The notes beneath the pieces were generated by a model that saw only the letters and a list, made by a program, of their open reading frames with translations, was not told the origin of the DNA and searched no databases. From NCBI GenBank assembly GCA_021648445.1, contig JAKISU010000003.1:1-63614 (forward strand): a stretch of 63,614 nt of DNA. The letters run 5' to 3'. This stretch comes from Flavobacteriaceae bacterium. GTDB lineage: Bacteria > Bacteroidota > Bacteroidia > Flavobacteriales > Flavobacteriaceae. This document shows, one piece after another, positions 29,788 through 39,108 of the stretch (positions are counted from its first letter, which is position 1; every line of letters begins with the position of its first letter). Position numbers and translations under genes: made by a program.

Positions 29788-30846
29788 TTAATTAGCTGTT
29801 ATGCTATATGTATATTCTCTAGGATTACTTAAATCTAATACTACGTGATAATTTCCAGAAGCACCCTCGAATGTTATATCTCCTCCTCCTTGTAAAAACC
29901 CATCATCATCAACTGTTCCAAGGTCAAAAGATGCCCATTCATCATTCCCTCTAAATTTAAATGGTCCGGGAGTTAAATCAATATCTACAGAAAGGGTTCT
30001 TGTTGCCGGATCATAAACTAAGTCAGTATCGCTGTCCCAACCTGTAGGGGTTGCAGCACCAATAATACCCCAACTTACCGCAGTAGCAGAATATGTTAGT
30101 GCATCTGTATCTGCTCTTACAAAATAATAACCTGCACTTGATGTACAATCGGTTTCATCTTCCTCCAAAAGTTTTCCAGTAAAAGTTCCATCGTCACCCC
30201 AATCAGTATTGCCCCAAGCAAATCCTCCAGTAGCATCAGACCCAACAAATTTGTACCCTCCATCTAACCAAACATAACCTTCATAATCTGTTTCAGCAAA
30301 AGCTGATGCAGCTAATTGAGGTGCAGTTGGCGGATCCCATCCTTGATGATTCCCTGGAACCGAAATTCTAGGTAATGCTGTAGTAAATGGTGTTATAATA
30401 ACAGTAATTATTTCAGAAATTTGAGGAATACTGGCTACTGAGCCTACAGTTGCAATTACTCTAATATCTATATTCCCTTCTACAAATGGTGATAATCCGG
30501 CACTAATTACTGCTCCGTTAAATTCACTAATATTCCAAGTTAAATTTGTATTCGAAGTTGATCCTGCTAAAAATGGATTGGTAAAATCAGTTCCAGATTT
30601 AGCAAACTCAACAGCATAAGTAATTGCTGTAGGAACTCCAAAATCAGCCGGATTCCAAGTAAGTGTAAATGCTGTATTTAATTGATTTTCTTCCGGATTT
30701 AGAATTTGAGAAAATCCAGACTCAGGTGCTGTTATTTCTCCACTTCCTTTAGCAGAAATGGTTAATAGTTCTTGATCTTCATTATCACACGAAGAAACTG
30801 TGATAATAAATAATGACAAAAACAATAATTTGAATATTTTCTTCAT
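29788..30846 (-). CDS. SusE-like lipoprotein
   Basis: Lipobox ITVSSC; FTLTWNPADF...VEFAKSGTDFTNPFLAGST; predicted starch-binding modules. Confidence 0.85.
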   Translation of the reverse strand: MKKIFKLLFLSLFIITVSSCDNEDQELLTISAKGSGEITAPESGFSQILNPEENQLNTAFTLTWNPADFGVPTAITYAVEFAKSGTDFTNPFLAGSTSNTNLTWNISEFNGAVISAGLSPFVEGNIDIRVIATVGSVASIPQISEIITVIITPFTTALPRISVPGNHQGWDPPTAPQLAASAFAETDYEGYVWLDGGYKFVGSDATGGFAWGNTDWGDDGTFTGKLLEEDETDCTSSAGYYFVRADTDALTYSATAVSWGIIGAATPTGWDSDTDLVYDPATRTLSVDIDLTPGPFKFRGNDEWASFDLGTVDDDGFLQGGGDITFEGASGNYHVVLDLSNPREYTYSITAN

Positions 30847-30864
30847 TTTAAATCTATTTTTATA

Positions 30865-32472
30865 TTAATAACCAGGGTTTTGGGTTAAATTAGGATTTGC
30901 CGCTAGGTTGTTTGCTGGTATTGGATACACATTCAAATGACTAGGTAATGCTATTCCATTTGCACTTCCACCTTTCCAAACCCAATTGTAATTTCCTCCG
31001 GTGTAAAGACCAAATCTTATTAGGTCTTGTCTTCTATGTCCTTCCCAATATAATTCTCTAGACCTTTCATCAATTAAGAAGTTTAATGTTAAATTTGCGG
31101 AAATTATTCCTGTTGAATTTGCTCTATTTCTTAATAAGTTGATTTTATCAACTGCATCTCCAATTGTTCCTCCAGAGCCACCTCTTACAACAGCTTCAGC
31201 ATACATTAAATATACATCAGCTAACCTGAACATAGGAAAATCTGTATCAACAAATGTCGGGTCAGCACCAGGAATTCCGTTAGAAGTAATGTTTTTAAAT
31301 TTAGTGATAATATAACCTGTATCTCTATTGCCAATATCAGTAATTTCAATATCCCTACCGGCAGTAAGTATTGTGTTTCTTGTGTCGGTTAATGGTACAT
31401 CTCCGTTTAAGAATTTTTGAGCAAACTGTTTTCTTATTCTTAATGCACCTCCCCAACCTTGAGCTCCAAGATCAGCAGCGTTATTTTCTAAACTTCCCAC
31501 TTCTCCATTAATGATTACTGTTGTAGCTCCAAAATTTTGAGTTACAACACCATCAGAAACTAATGAAAATATAAGTTCATTTTGAGCGGCTTCATTTGAA
31601 TCATTATCAGCTAAAAAATTGTGTTCATAATTTGATGCTAGCGAATAACCACCGTTAATTATTTTGTTACAATATGTTATGCTCTCCGTATTTTTATCTT
31701 GCCCAACGTACACATTAGCATTTAAATACATTTTGGCTAAGATCATCCATGCAACTGCTTTGTCTGCTCTTGCATATTCGTTTTGCCTTGCATCAACTAA
31801 GTCGTTTTCAATAGCCAAAAGTTCAGATTCAATAAAGTCAAATAGTTGTGTTCTGTCATATTGTGGGCCTTGGTATGCTCCAACAGGATCATTTTCGGTA
31901 ACAAAAGCAGCTTTTCCAAACAAATCCATTAAATGATAGTAAGATAAAGCCCTTAACAGCCTTGCTTCGGCTCTATATGCTACAATGTCATTTGCAAGTA
32001 CTTCTGTATGCCCTCTTTCAGCCAATTTTTCATCAGTAGATTGTCTTAAAAATTCATTGCTCAATGCAACTGAAAACATGGCTCTACTAAAAAACCCTAA
32101 TAATATTGAATTAGAAGAAGACCAAGTATTTCTTTGAATTGCTTTTACAGCACCTCCTTCATCATTTTCATAAGACCAAATAGGTTCATCGGATGCTAAA
32201 TCTTGCAAGTACCAAAGTGTTCTTGCATATTGGCTTGTACCAGCATCAATACCTTGAAGGTTTGATGAGCCTGCACCTGTTACTCCTGTTAGTGAAAGGT
32301 TACCATAAACACCCGCTAAAGCTTGTTTATACGCACTGGAATTTGAATAAAACTGTTCTGTTAAAAATTCATCATCATCTTGTGGCGTTACGTTTAAGTC
32401 ATCAGTACACGCTGTAAAGAAAAGCAGTACACCTAAAAAGAAATAGAGTTGATATATATATTTTGTTTTCAT
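30865..32472 (-). CDS. susD: SusD/RagB-family nutrient-binding lipoprotein
   Basis: FTACTDDLNVTPQ; EARLLRALSYYHLMDLFG; DVYLMYAEAVVRGG; ERSRELYWEGHRRQDLIRFG. Confidence 0.95.
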   Translation of the reverse strand: MKTKYIYQLYFFLGVLLFFTACTDDLNVTPQDDDEFLTEQFYSNSSAYKQALAGVYGNLSLTGVTGAGSSNLQGIDAGTSQYARTLWYLQDLASDEPIWSYENDEGGAVKAIQRNTWSSSNSILLGFFSRAMFSVALSNEFLRQSTDEKLAERGHTEVLANDIVAYRAEARLLRALSYYHLMDLFGKAAFVTENDPVGAYQGPQYDRTQLFDFIESELLAIENDLVDARQNEYARADKAVAWMILAKMYLNANVYVGQDKNTESITYCNKIINGGYSLASNYEHNFLADNDSNEAAQNELIFSLVSDGVVTQNFGATTVIINGEVGSLENNAADLGAQGWGGALRIRKQFAQKFLNGDVPLTDTRNTILTAGRDIEITDIGNRDTGYIITKFKNITSNGIPGADPTFVDTDFPMFRLADVYLMYAEAVVRGGSGGTIGDAVDKINLLRNRANSTGIISANLTLNFLIDERSRELYWEGHRRQDLIRFGLYTGGNYNWVWKGGSANGIALPSHLNVYPIPANNLAANPNLTQNPGY

Positions 32473-32481
32473 TTATTTTTT

Positions 32482-35436
32482 TTAAAAGTTAACATTTAAT
32501 CCCATCAAAAATGTTCTAGGTCTTGGATAAGTAGTATTATCAATACCATAGATGTTATTACCAGGATCACCAAAAATCTCAGGATCTAAACCACTATAAT
32601 TGGTAATTGTGAATACATTTTGTACACCAGTCCACAAACGAACGCTTGTTGAATTCTTTTTAAATTTGTCGAAAGTATATCCTAAAATTACATTATCCAT
32701 TCTAAGGAATGAAGCGTTTTCTACATATAAATCTGAAAGTAACACCTCAGAGGTCTCATTAAAGTTAGTATTTAAAACTGATGTAGGAATATTTCCTAAA
32801 GCAGTTGTGGCTTGCAAAAGGTTGTACTGCGCTCTTGAGGAATTTACATTATTGTAAATATAATTACCAAGACTTGCTCTTAAACTAAATGCAAGGTCAA
32901 ATTTTTTATAGTTAACACTTGACTGGAACCCCATAAGCACATCAGCATTGGGTTTTTTATAGATATACCTATCGTCAGTATTAATTATACCGTCTTGATT
33001 GATATCAGCATAGGCACCTTCTATAGGGTTTCCACTAGTATCATATAATTGTTTATAGACAAAAAATGAATATGGCGAAAACCCTTCTCTATGTACTTGT
33101 ACACGTGACCCGGTACCTCCATCAATACCTCCTGTTTCGAAGTCTTGACCCAAGGCAAGTTCATCAATTTCAGTTCTAATAAAGTTTACATTATAATTTA
33201 CATCCCATCTAAAATCATCAGTATTATAAATTTCTGTACCTATTGAAAATTCTATACCTCTAGAAGTAAATCTTCCAATATTTTGCCATCCAACATTACT
33301 AAAATTTGAGCCATCTGCTATAGACACTTCTGCTAATAAATCTTTAGACTCTTTTAAATACACATCTAAAGATCCTGTAAATTTATCATTAAATAGGCCA
33401 TAGTCAAAACCTACATTGTAAGTTGTTGTTTCTTCCCATTTAAGGTCTTCAAATCTAGATTGAGGAATTCCTACTGAAATAGGTGAATTACCAAAAATAT
33501 ATTGTGAAACATTATCTCCTGTTATATATCTGCCTAAATAAGCATACGAAGCTTGAATATCTTGCTGACCGGTAATACCCCAACCAAGTCGCATTTTTAA
33601 ATTTGAAAAAATGTTAGAGTCTTTTAAAAAATCTTCTTCACCCATTTTCCAAGCGAATGCTGCTGCTGGAAAATTTCCCCATCTATTGTCTTCGCTAAAT
33701 CTCGATGTACCATCTCTTCTGTAAGAAAGGGTTAGTAAATATTTATCTTTGAAATTTAAATTTGTCCTTGCAAAGAAACCAATTAAAACAATATCTGGAC
33801 TTGTTTCAACGTCAGGCTCTGCATCAGGGTCTCTTAATTCAAAGCTATTAAAGTCCTCAGCTTCAAATTTTTGGTAAGAATAACCGGCAGTAAACTCTGT
33901 TTTAATTTCATTAAAATCTTTATTATAAACTAGATATCCATCTAAAAGTTTATTATTTCTTCTACTTGTATAATTTCTTGAACTTCCTAGAAAAGGAGTA
34001 TTGGTGTTAATTCTAAATCCTCTTATACTTTCAATAGATCTATTTTCTTGACCTCTTCCGTTAGAGTCATCATAACCTAAATTAACTACAGCTCTTAATT
34101 CCGGAAGGAAATGAAACTTGTAATCTAGTTCAAGGTTTCCGTAAAAGCGAGTAATATTACTTACGTTCCTATTTTGAAATAAGCTTGCAACAGGATTTCT
34201 AGGAGCATTACTTGGCTCACCATTAGAGTCAAAGTATTCGAAAAACCCTCCAAAAGGAGAATTAACGTCATAAACAGGTTGTGTAGGATCCATCCTCAAA
34301 GCATCACCTTCTACACCTTCAGCAAATCTGTTTTTTTCGTAAATTAGATTGGTATTTAGATTTACTTTTAAATGATCTTTAAAGAATTTAGGATTTAACG
34401 ATAACGATGTTGTACCTCTTTCAAAATTAGATGTTCTTCTTAAACCCGGTTGAGCAGTATGACCCAAAGAAAAACGTGCAGGTATTTTATCAAATAATAA
34501 ACCACTCATAGAGAATGATTTGTCCGCGGTTAAATTTTCATTATAAATCTCGTCTTGCCAATCTGTATTTGCATTACCAAGTTGTTCAACGGTAATTCCA
34601 CCTTGCCCTAAACCTACTCTTTCTGTAATTAAATTTCTAAACCCATCTGCGGAAAAAACATCAACTTTATTTGCCAAAGTTTGATAGCCAAATTTAAAAT
34701 CTAAAGTTGCTCGAAAAGTACTTTTACCTTTCTTTGTAGTTATTATAATAACTCCATTAGATGCTCTAGAGCCGTAAATGGCTGTTGCTGATGCATCTTT
34801 TAAAACCGAGAAAGATTCAATATCATTTGGGTTTATAGCTGCTAAAATAGATCTTGACCCGTCTGCATTAGCATTTGAAATAGGCAAACCATCAATGACA
34901 ATTAAAGGGTCGTTTGAAGCTCCTAAAGAAGATCCTCCTCTAATTCTAATTGCTGACCCTCCTCCAGGAGAACCATCAGTAGTAATATTTACACCGGCAA
35001 TACGACCATTAAGTAAATCGCCAGGCGTTACAATATTTCCTTGATTAAAATCTTTGGTTGTAATTGAAGCAACAGCTCCTGTAGCATCTTTTAAAGTAGT
35101 TGTACCATACCCAATAACTACAACCTCATCCAAACTTTCAGCAGATTCTTCAAGTTCAACATTAATGTCTTCATTATTAGTTACCGTAACCTCTACATTG
35201 TTATATCCAATAAATGAAAATACCAATACATCACCGGTATTTACATTATTGATTGCGTACAGGCCATCAAAATCGGTTGTCGTTCCGTTAGCTGTTCCTT
35301 TAATAACAACATTAACTCCCGGCAACTCGGTTTTGGTCGTCTTGTCAGTAACCTTTCCTTTTATTGTAAATTGTGCAAAAGCAATCACAGGAAAGAATAA
35401 TATTATACTTAAAAAAGTATTTTTAAAATTTCTCAT
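32482..35436 (-). CDS. susC: SusC/RagA-family TonB-linked outer-membrane transporter
   Basis: Carboxypeptidase-like N-domain; DEVVVIGYGT; SAIRIRGGSSLGASNDPLIVIDGLP. Confidence 0.97.
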   Translation of the reverse strand: MRNFKNTFLSIILFFPVIAFAQFTIKGKVTDKTTKTELPGVNVVIKGTANGTTTDFDGLYAINNVNTGDVLVFSFIGYNNVEVTVTNNEDINVELEESAESLDEVVVIGYGTTTLKDATGAVASITTKDFNQGNIVTPGDLLNGRIAGVNITTDGSPGGGSAIRIRGGSSLGASNDPLIVIDGLPISNANADGSRSILAAINPNDIESFSVLKDASATAIYGSRASNGVIIITTKKGKSTFRATLDFKFGYQTLANKVDVFSADGFRNLITERVGLGQGGITVEQLGNANTDWQDEIYNENLTADKSFSMSGLLFDKIPARFSLGHTAQPGLRRTSNFERGTTSLSLNPKFFKDHLKVNLNTNLIYEKNRFAEGVEGDALRMDPTQPVYDVNSPFGGFFEYFDSNGEPSNAPRNPVASLFQNRNVSNITRFYGNLELDYKFHFLPELRAVVNLGYDDSNGRGQENRSIESIRGFRINTNTPFLGSSRNYTSRRNNKLLDGYLVYNKDFNEIKTEFTAGYSYQKFEAEDFNSFELRDPDAEPDVETSPDIVLIGFFARTNLNFKDKYLLTLSYRRDGTSRFSEDNRWGNFPAAAFAWKMGEEDFLKDSNIFSNLKMRLGWGITGQQDIQASYAYLGRYITGDNVSQYIFGNSPISVGIPQSRFEDLKWEETTTYNVGFDYGLFNDKFTGSLDVYLKESKDLLAEVSIADGSNFSNVGWQNIGRFTSRGIEFSIGTEIYNTDDFRWDVNYNVNFIRTEIDELALGQDFETGGIDGGTGSRVQVHREGFSPYSFFVYKQLYDTSGNPIEGAYADINQDGIINTDDRYIYKKPNADVLMGFQSSVNYKKFDLAFSLRASLGNYIYNNVNSSRAQYNLLQATTALGNIPTSVLNTNFNETSEVLLSDLYVENASFLRMDNVILGYTFDKFKKNSTSVRLWTGVQNVFTITNYSGLDPEIFGDPGNNIYGIDNTTYPRPRTFLMGLNVNF

Positions 35437-35552
35437 AAATTTAATTTGAGTTAGTTAATCTTTCAGTTAAAAACTTAACAAACTTTACATTTCACGGGAT
35501 GAATATACACTCTTAACATTAGATTAACTATGACATGCCAAATAAAACCTCT

Positions 35553-35568
35553 ACGAAAACGGTTTCGT
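35553..35568. promoter_or_regulatory. LacI-type operator ACGAAAACGGTTTCGT
   Basis: Fits GAAAnCGnTTTC between divergent susC and lacI-family genes. Confidence 0.65.
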
Positions 35569-35658
35569 GTTAAAAACTTTTGTATTTTGCTGAAATAGCG
35601 CCCTGAAAAAACATAGTTTTTAGTCTAAATATCCTTATTTTGTGAATATACGAATACA

Positions 35659-35776
35659 ATGAAACGAGCATGTTAATCCCGAGTACTCGGGATCACACCC
35701 AAGGAAATGATTAATAGCGAACAGTCCCGATAGCTATCGGGATGACCTTTAAAAATCAATAAATATAGACACATGA
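35659..35776 (+). promoter_or_regulatory. Leader module copy A (MKRAC mini-ORF + two hairpins + A-rich tail)
   Basis: atgaaacgagcatgttaatcccgagtactcgggatc...gaaatgattaatagcgaacagtcccgatagctatcgggatgacctttaaaaatcaataaatatagacacatgaaa. Confidence 0.85.
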
Positions 35777-36825
35777 AATCTAAGATTACCATAAAAGATA
35801 TTGCCAAAGAGTTAGGTGTTTCTACTTCTACTGTCTCAAAAGCGTTAAAAGACAGTCATGAAATTAGTGAGGAAACACGTAAAAAAATTAAAGCTTTTGC
35901 CAATTTTTATCATTATAAACCTAATAGTTTAGCATTAAAATTAAGGAATAAAAAAACGATGGTTATTGGAATTATAATTCCTGAAATAGTACATCATTTT
36001 TTTTCGAGAGTTATTAGTGGTATTGAAAAAACAGCCAATGAAAGAGGTTATAACGTGATGATCTGTTTGTCTAATGAATCGTACAATAAAGAGCTTTTAA
36101 ATATAAATATGCTTGCTGATGGTAGTGTAGATGGTTTATTAATTTCTATAGCTAAAGAAACCCTAGAAAAGAAAGAGTTTAATCATTTTAAAGAATTAAT
36201 TAATGATGAAATTCCTTTTGTTTTATTTGATAGAGTTTCTGATGAAATAGCTTGCGATAAAGTATTGGTTGATGATGCCGGAGGAGGTTATAAAGCAACT
36301 AACCATCTTATTGATATTGGTTGTAAGAGAATTGCTCTGTTAACAACGCCAGATCATGTAAATGTAGGTACTCAACGTAGATTAGGATATATCAGAGCTT
36401 TAGAAGAAAACAATAGAAAAGTAAACAACGATTTAATTATTAAAATAAATGAGAGTTTTGACATCGCCGAACAAATAAAAAAGTTATTAAATTCACCCGA
36501 TAAATTACCGGACGGCATCTTTGCCGTAAACGAAATCTATGCTGCAACTGCTATGAAAATAGCTAGAGAAAAAGGCTTAAATATACCTGAAGATATTGCA
36601 GTTATAGGTTTTACTGACGGGTTAATATCTGAATTCTCAACACCGCCATTATCTACCGTTGCTCAACATGGATTTACTATGGGAGAGCAGGCAGCTGACT
36701 TGTTGCTTAATAGAATTCAAAAGAAGGAAAATGCTGAAAACGATTTTGAAAGAAAAGTAATTTCAACCAATCTGAAAATTAGAAATTCTACTCAAAAAAT
36801 TCATAAAAAAGTAACTTTTAATTAA
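35773..36825 (+). CDS. LacI-family transcriptional regulator
   Basis: ITIKDIAKELGVSTSTVSKALKDSHEIS HTH and periplasmic-binding-like effector domain. Confidence 0.95.
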   Translation: MKSKITIKDIAKELGVSTSTVSKALKDSHEISEETRKKIKAFANFYHYKPNSLALKLRNKKTMVIGIIIPEIVHHFFSRVISGIEKTANERGYNVMICLSNESYNKELLNINMLADGSVDGLLISIAKETLEKKEFNHFKELINDEIPFVLFDRVSDEIACDKVLVDDAGGGYKATNHLIDIGCKRIALLTTPDHVNVGTQRRLGYIRALEENNRKVNNDLIIKINESFDIAEQIKKLLNSPDKLPDGIFAVNEIYAATAMKIAREKGLNIPEDIAVIGFTDGLISEFSTPPLSTVAQHGFTMGEQAADLLLNRIQKKENAENDFERKVISTNLKIRNSTQKIHKKVTFN

Positions 36826-36981
36826 AAAATTATATATTTACCGCTTGAAACGTAAGTTTTAAACTTATTATTTTACACTTCACACTGTATTTAAACTGAT
36901 ATTTTTTATCGGTTTAATTTATCATTTTAATTATTTTAATTTAATTTATCCACCTACGGTGGGTTATTAAAACTTATACGC

Positions 36982-38358
36982 ATGAAAAAACAGAAACTAG
37001 GTTTCTGGGAAATCTGGAACATGAGTTTTGGTTTCTTGGGTATTCAATTCGGGTTTGCTTTACAAGGTGGGTTCATGTCTAGAATATTTCAAACCTTAGG
37101 AGCAGAAAAAGATGCTATTCCGTTGTTATGGATTGCAGCACCTTTAACAGGTTTGTTAGTACAACCTATTATTGGATATATGAGTGATAGAACCTGGAGT
37201 GTGAAATGGGGAAGAAGAAAACCTTATTTTTTAGTAGGAGCCATTTTAAGCACATTCGCCTTATTTTTTATGCCACATTCGCCTACGCTTTGGATAGCTG
37301 CCGGATTCTTATGGATACTCGACGCTTCTATAAATATTTCTATGGAGCCCTTTAGAGCATTAGTGGCTGACAAACTCCCGGAATCTCAACGTTCTTACGG
37401 CTTTATAATTCAAACGTTGATTATTGGTATTGGTACTTGGATAGCAAGTAATTTACCTTGGATGGTTTCTCAACTAGGTGTAAGTAATTCTGCTGAAGCA
37501 GGAGTGATACCTATGTCTGTTAAAGTAGCTTTTTCTATTGGTGCTTTTGTATTTTTGGTGAGTATTCTCTATACCATTTTTACAACTAAAGAATATCCAC
37601 CGGAGGATATGGAAGAATTTGAAAACGAAAAAAAACGTAAAAATCAATTTATACCTGACATTATCAATAACATAGGTAATATGCCAACAACAATGAAAAA
37701 GTTGGGTGTTGTTCAATTTTTCAGCTGGTTTGCTTTTTTTACCATGTGGAGTATGGCTAACCCGGCTTTGACAGAACATGTTTTTAAAACACCTGCTCCT
37801 ATTGAAAGTGCATATAATCTGAATATTGCTGAACAAGCCGAAGCTTTTAGTGTAGCAAATACAGCATTTCAAGAATCTTCAAATTTAGTAGGTTCATATA
37901 TGGGAATTTACGGACTATCATCAATGGTTTTTGCATTGCTATTTGTTTTTTACACTTCAAAAAGAAGAATTAATAGAAAATTAGTGCATTTAGCTTCACT
38001 TATACTTGGCGGAATAGGGTTTTTGGTAATGGTTTATATACCTGACCCCAACTATTTAACCTTAGCTTTTACCTTAATTGGTTTTGCTTGGGGAAGTATT
38101 TTATCAATGCCTTACGCAATGTTATCAAGTACGATCAATCCAAAAAAAATGGGTGTGTTTATGGGAATTTTCAATATGTTTATTGTAATTCCTCAAATTA
38201 TTGCCGCTTTAGGCGGAATTAATTATATCTCTGATTTATTTGGAGAAGAGACCATTAATGCCATGTTAGTTGCAGGATTGAGTTTAATAATTGCAGGATT
38301 AAGTAATCTATTAATAACCAATAAGGATGCCATATCCTATCAACCAACAAACGATTAA
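36982..38358 (+). CDS. MFS sugar transporter (SLC45-like; putative maltose/maltodextrin importer)
   Basis: PIIGYMSDRTWSVKWGRRKPYFLVGA; context with GH65/pgmB. Confidence 0.9.
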   Translation: MKKQKLGFWEIWNMSFGFLGIQFGFALQGGFMSRIFQTLGAEKDAIPLLWIAAPLTGLLVQPIIGYMSDRTWSVKWGRRKPYFLVGAILSTFALFFMPHSPTLWIAAGFLWILDASINISMEPFRALVADKLPESQRSYGFIIQTLIIGIGTWIASNLPWMVSQLGVSNSAEAGVIPMSVKVAFSIGAFVFLVSILYTIFTTKEYPPEDMEEFENEKKRKNQFIPDIINNIGNMPTTMKKLGVVQFFSWFAFFTMWSMANPALTEHVFKTPAPIESAYNLNIAEQAEAFSVANTAFQESSNLVGSYMGIYGLSSMVFALLFVFYTSKRRINRKLVHLASLILGGIGFLVMVYIPDPNYLTLAFTLIGFAWGSILSMPYAMLSSTINPKKMGVFMGIFNMFIVIPQIIAALGGINYISDLFGEETINAMLVAGLSLIIAGLSNLLITNKDAISYQPTND

Positions 38359-39015
38359 ATGAATAAAAAAGCATTCATATTCGACCTTGACGGAGTAATA
38401 GTTGACACCGCTAAGTATCATTATTTAGCTTGGAAAAAATTAGCCAATAGTATTGGTGTCGATTTTACTGAAATTCAAAATGAGCAGTTAAAAGGTGTAA
38501 GTAGAGTAAAATCTTTAGAGAAAATATTGAGTTGGTCAAATAAAACAATTTCTGAAGATCAATTTATGGAATTAATGACAAAAAAAAATGATGATTATCT
38601 CAGCTATATTGCTAAAATGGATGAAAGTGAAATATTACCTGATGTTACCAATATTTTAGATTATCTAATAGAAAAGAAACAACCTATAGCTTTAGGATCA
38701 GCAAGTAAAAATGCAAGAGAAATTCTTAAAAAAGTAAATCTATACAATAAGTTTGATGTTATTGTTGATGGTAATGATGTTACTGAAGCAAAACCGAATC
38801 CTGAAGTATTTTTAATTGCAGCAAACAAATTAAATATAAATCCTGAAAACTGTATTGTTTTTGAAGATTCTGTAGCAGGAGTACAAGCTGCAAATATTGC
38901 AAAAATGATCCCCATAGGTATCGGACGAAAAGAAGTACTTCATGAAGCAGATGATGTATTTACAGATTTTACTGAAATGAGTACAGGTTATTTAAAAGAA
39001 TTAATAATAAAATGA
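38359..39015 (+). CDS. pgmB: Beta-phosphoglucomutase
   Basis: FDLDGVIVDTAKYHYLAWKKLA; LGSASKNAREIL; FEDSVAGVQAA. Confidence 0.95.
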   Translation: MNKKAFIFDLDGVIVDTAKYHYLAWKKLANSIGVDFTEIQNEQLKGVSRVKSLEKILSWSNKTISEDQFMELMTKKNDDYLSYIAKMDESEILPDVTNILDYLIEKKQPIALGSASKNAREILKKVNLYNKFDVIVDGNDVTEAKPNPEVFLIAANKLNINPENCIVFEDSVAGVQAANIAKMIPIGIGRKEVLHEADDVFTDFTEMSTGYLKELIIK

Positions 39016-39016
39016 T

Positions 39017-39098
39017 TTGTCATTCCTGCGAAAGCAGGAATCTCATTGATGATTAAGTAAAGTAAAATAAAGACTCCTGCTTTCGCAGGAATGACAAA
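39017..39098. repeat. REP-like inverted repeat TTGTCATTCCTGCGAAAGCAGGAATCTC ... CTCCTGCTTTCGCAGGAATGACAA
   Basis: Inverted arms and nested hairpins; overlaps the ORF-track start at 39091. Confidence 0.85.
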
Positions 39099-39108
39099 AG
39101 AATATAGA

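Noticed and set aside
36940-36970. Hairpin CCACCTACGGTGGG upstream of the MFS gene as an operator
   Set aside because: Short palindrome that does not match the LacI operator; more likely another REP-like palindrome.
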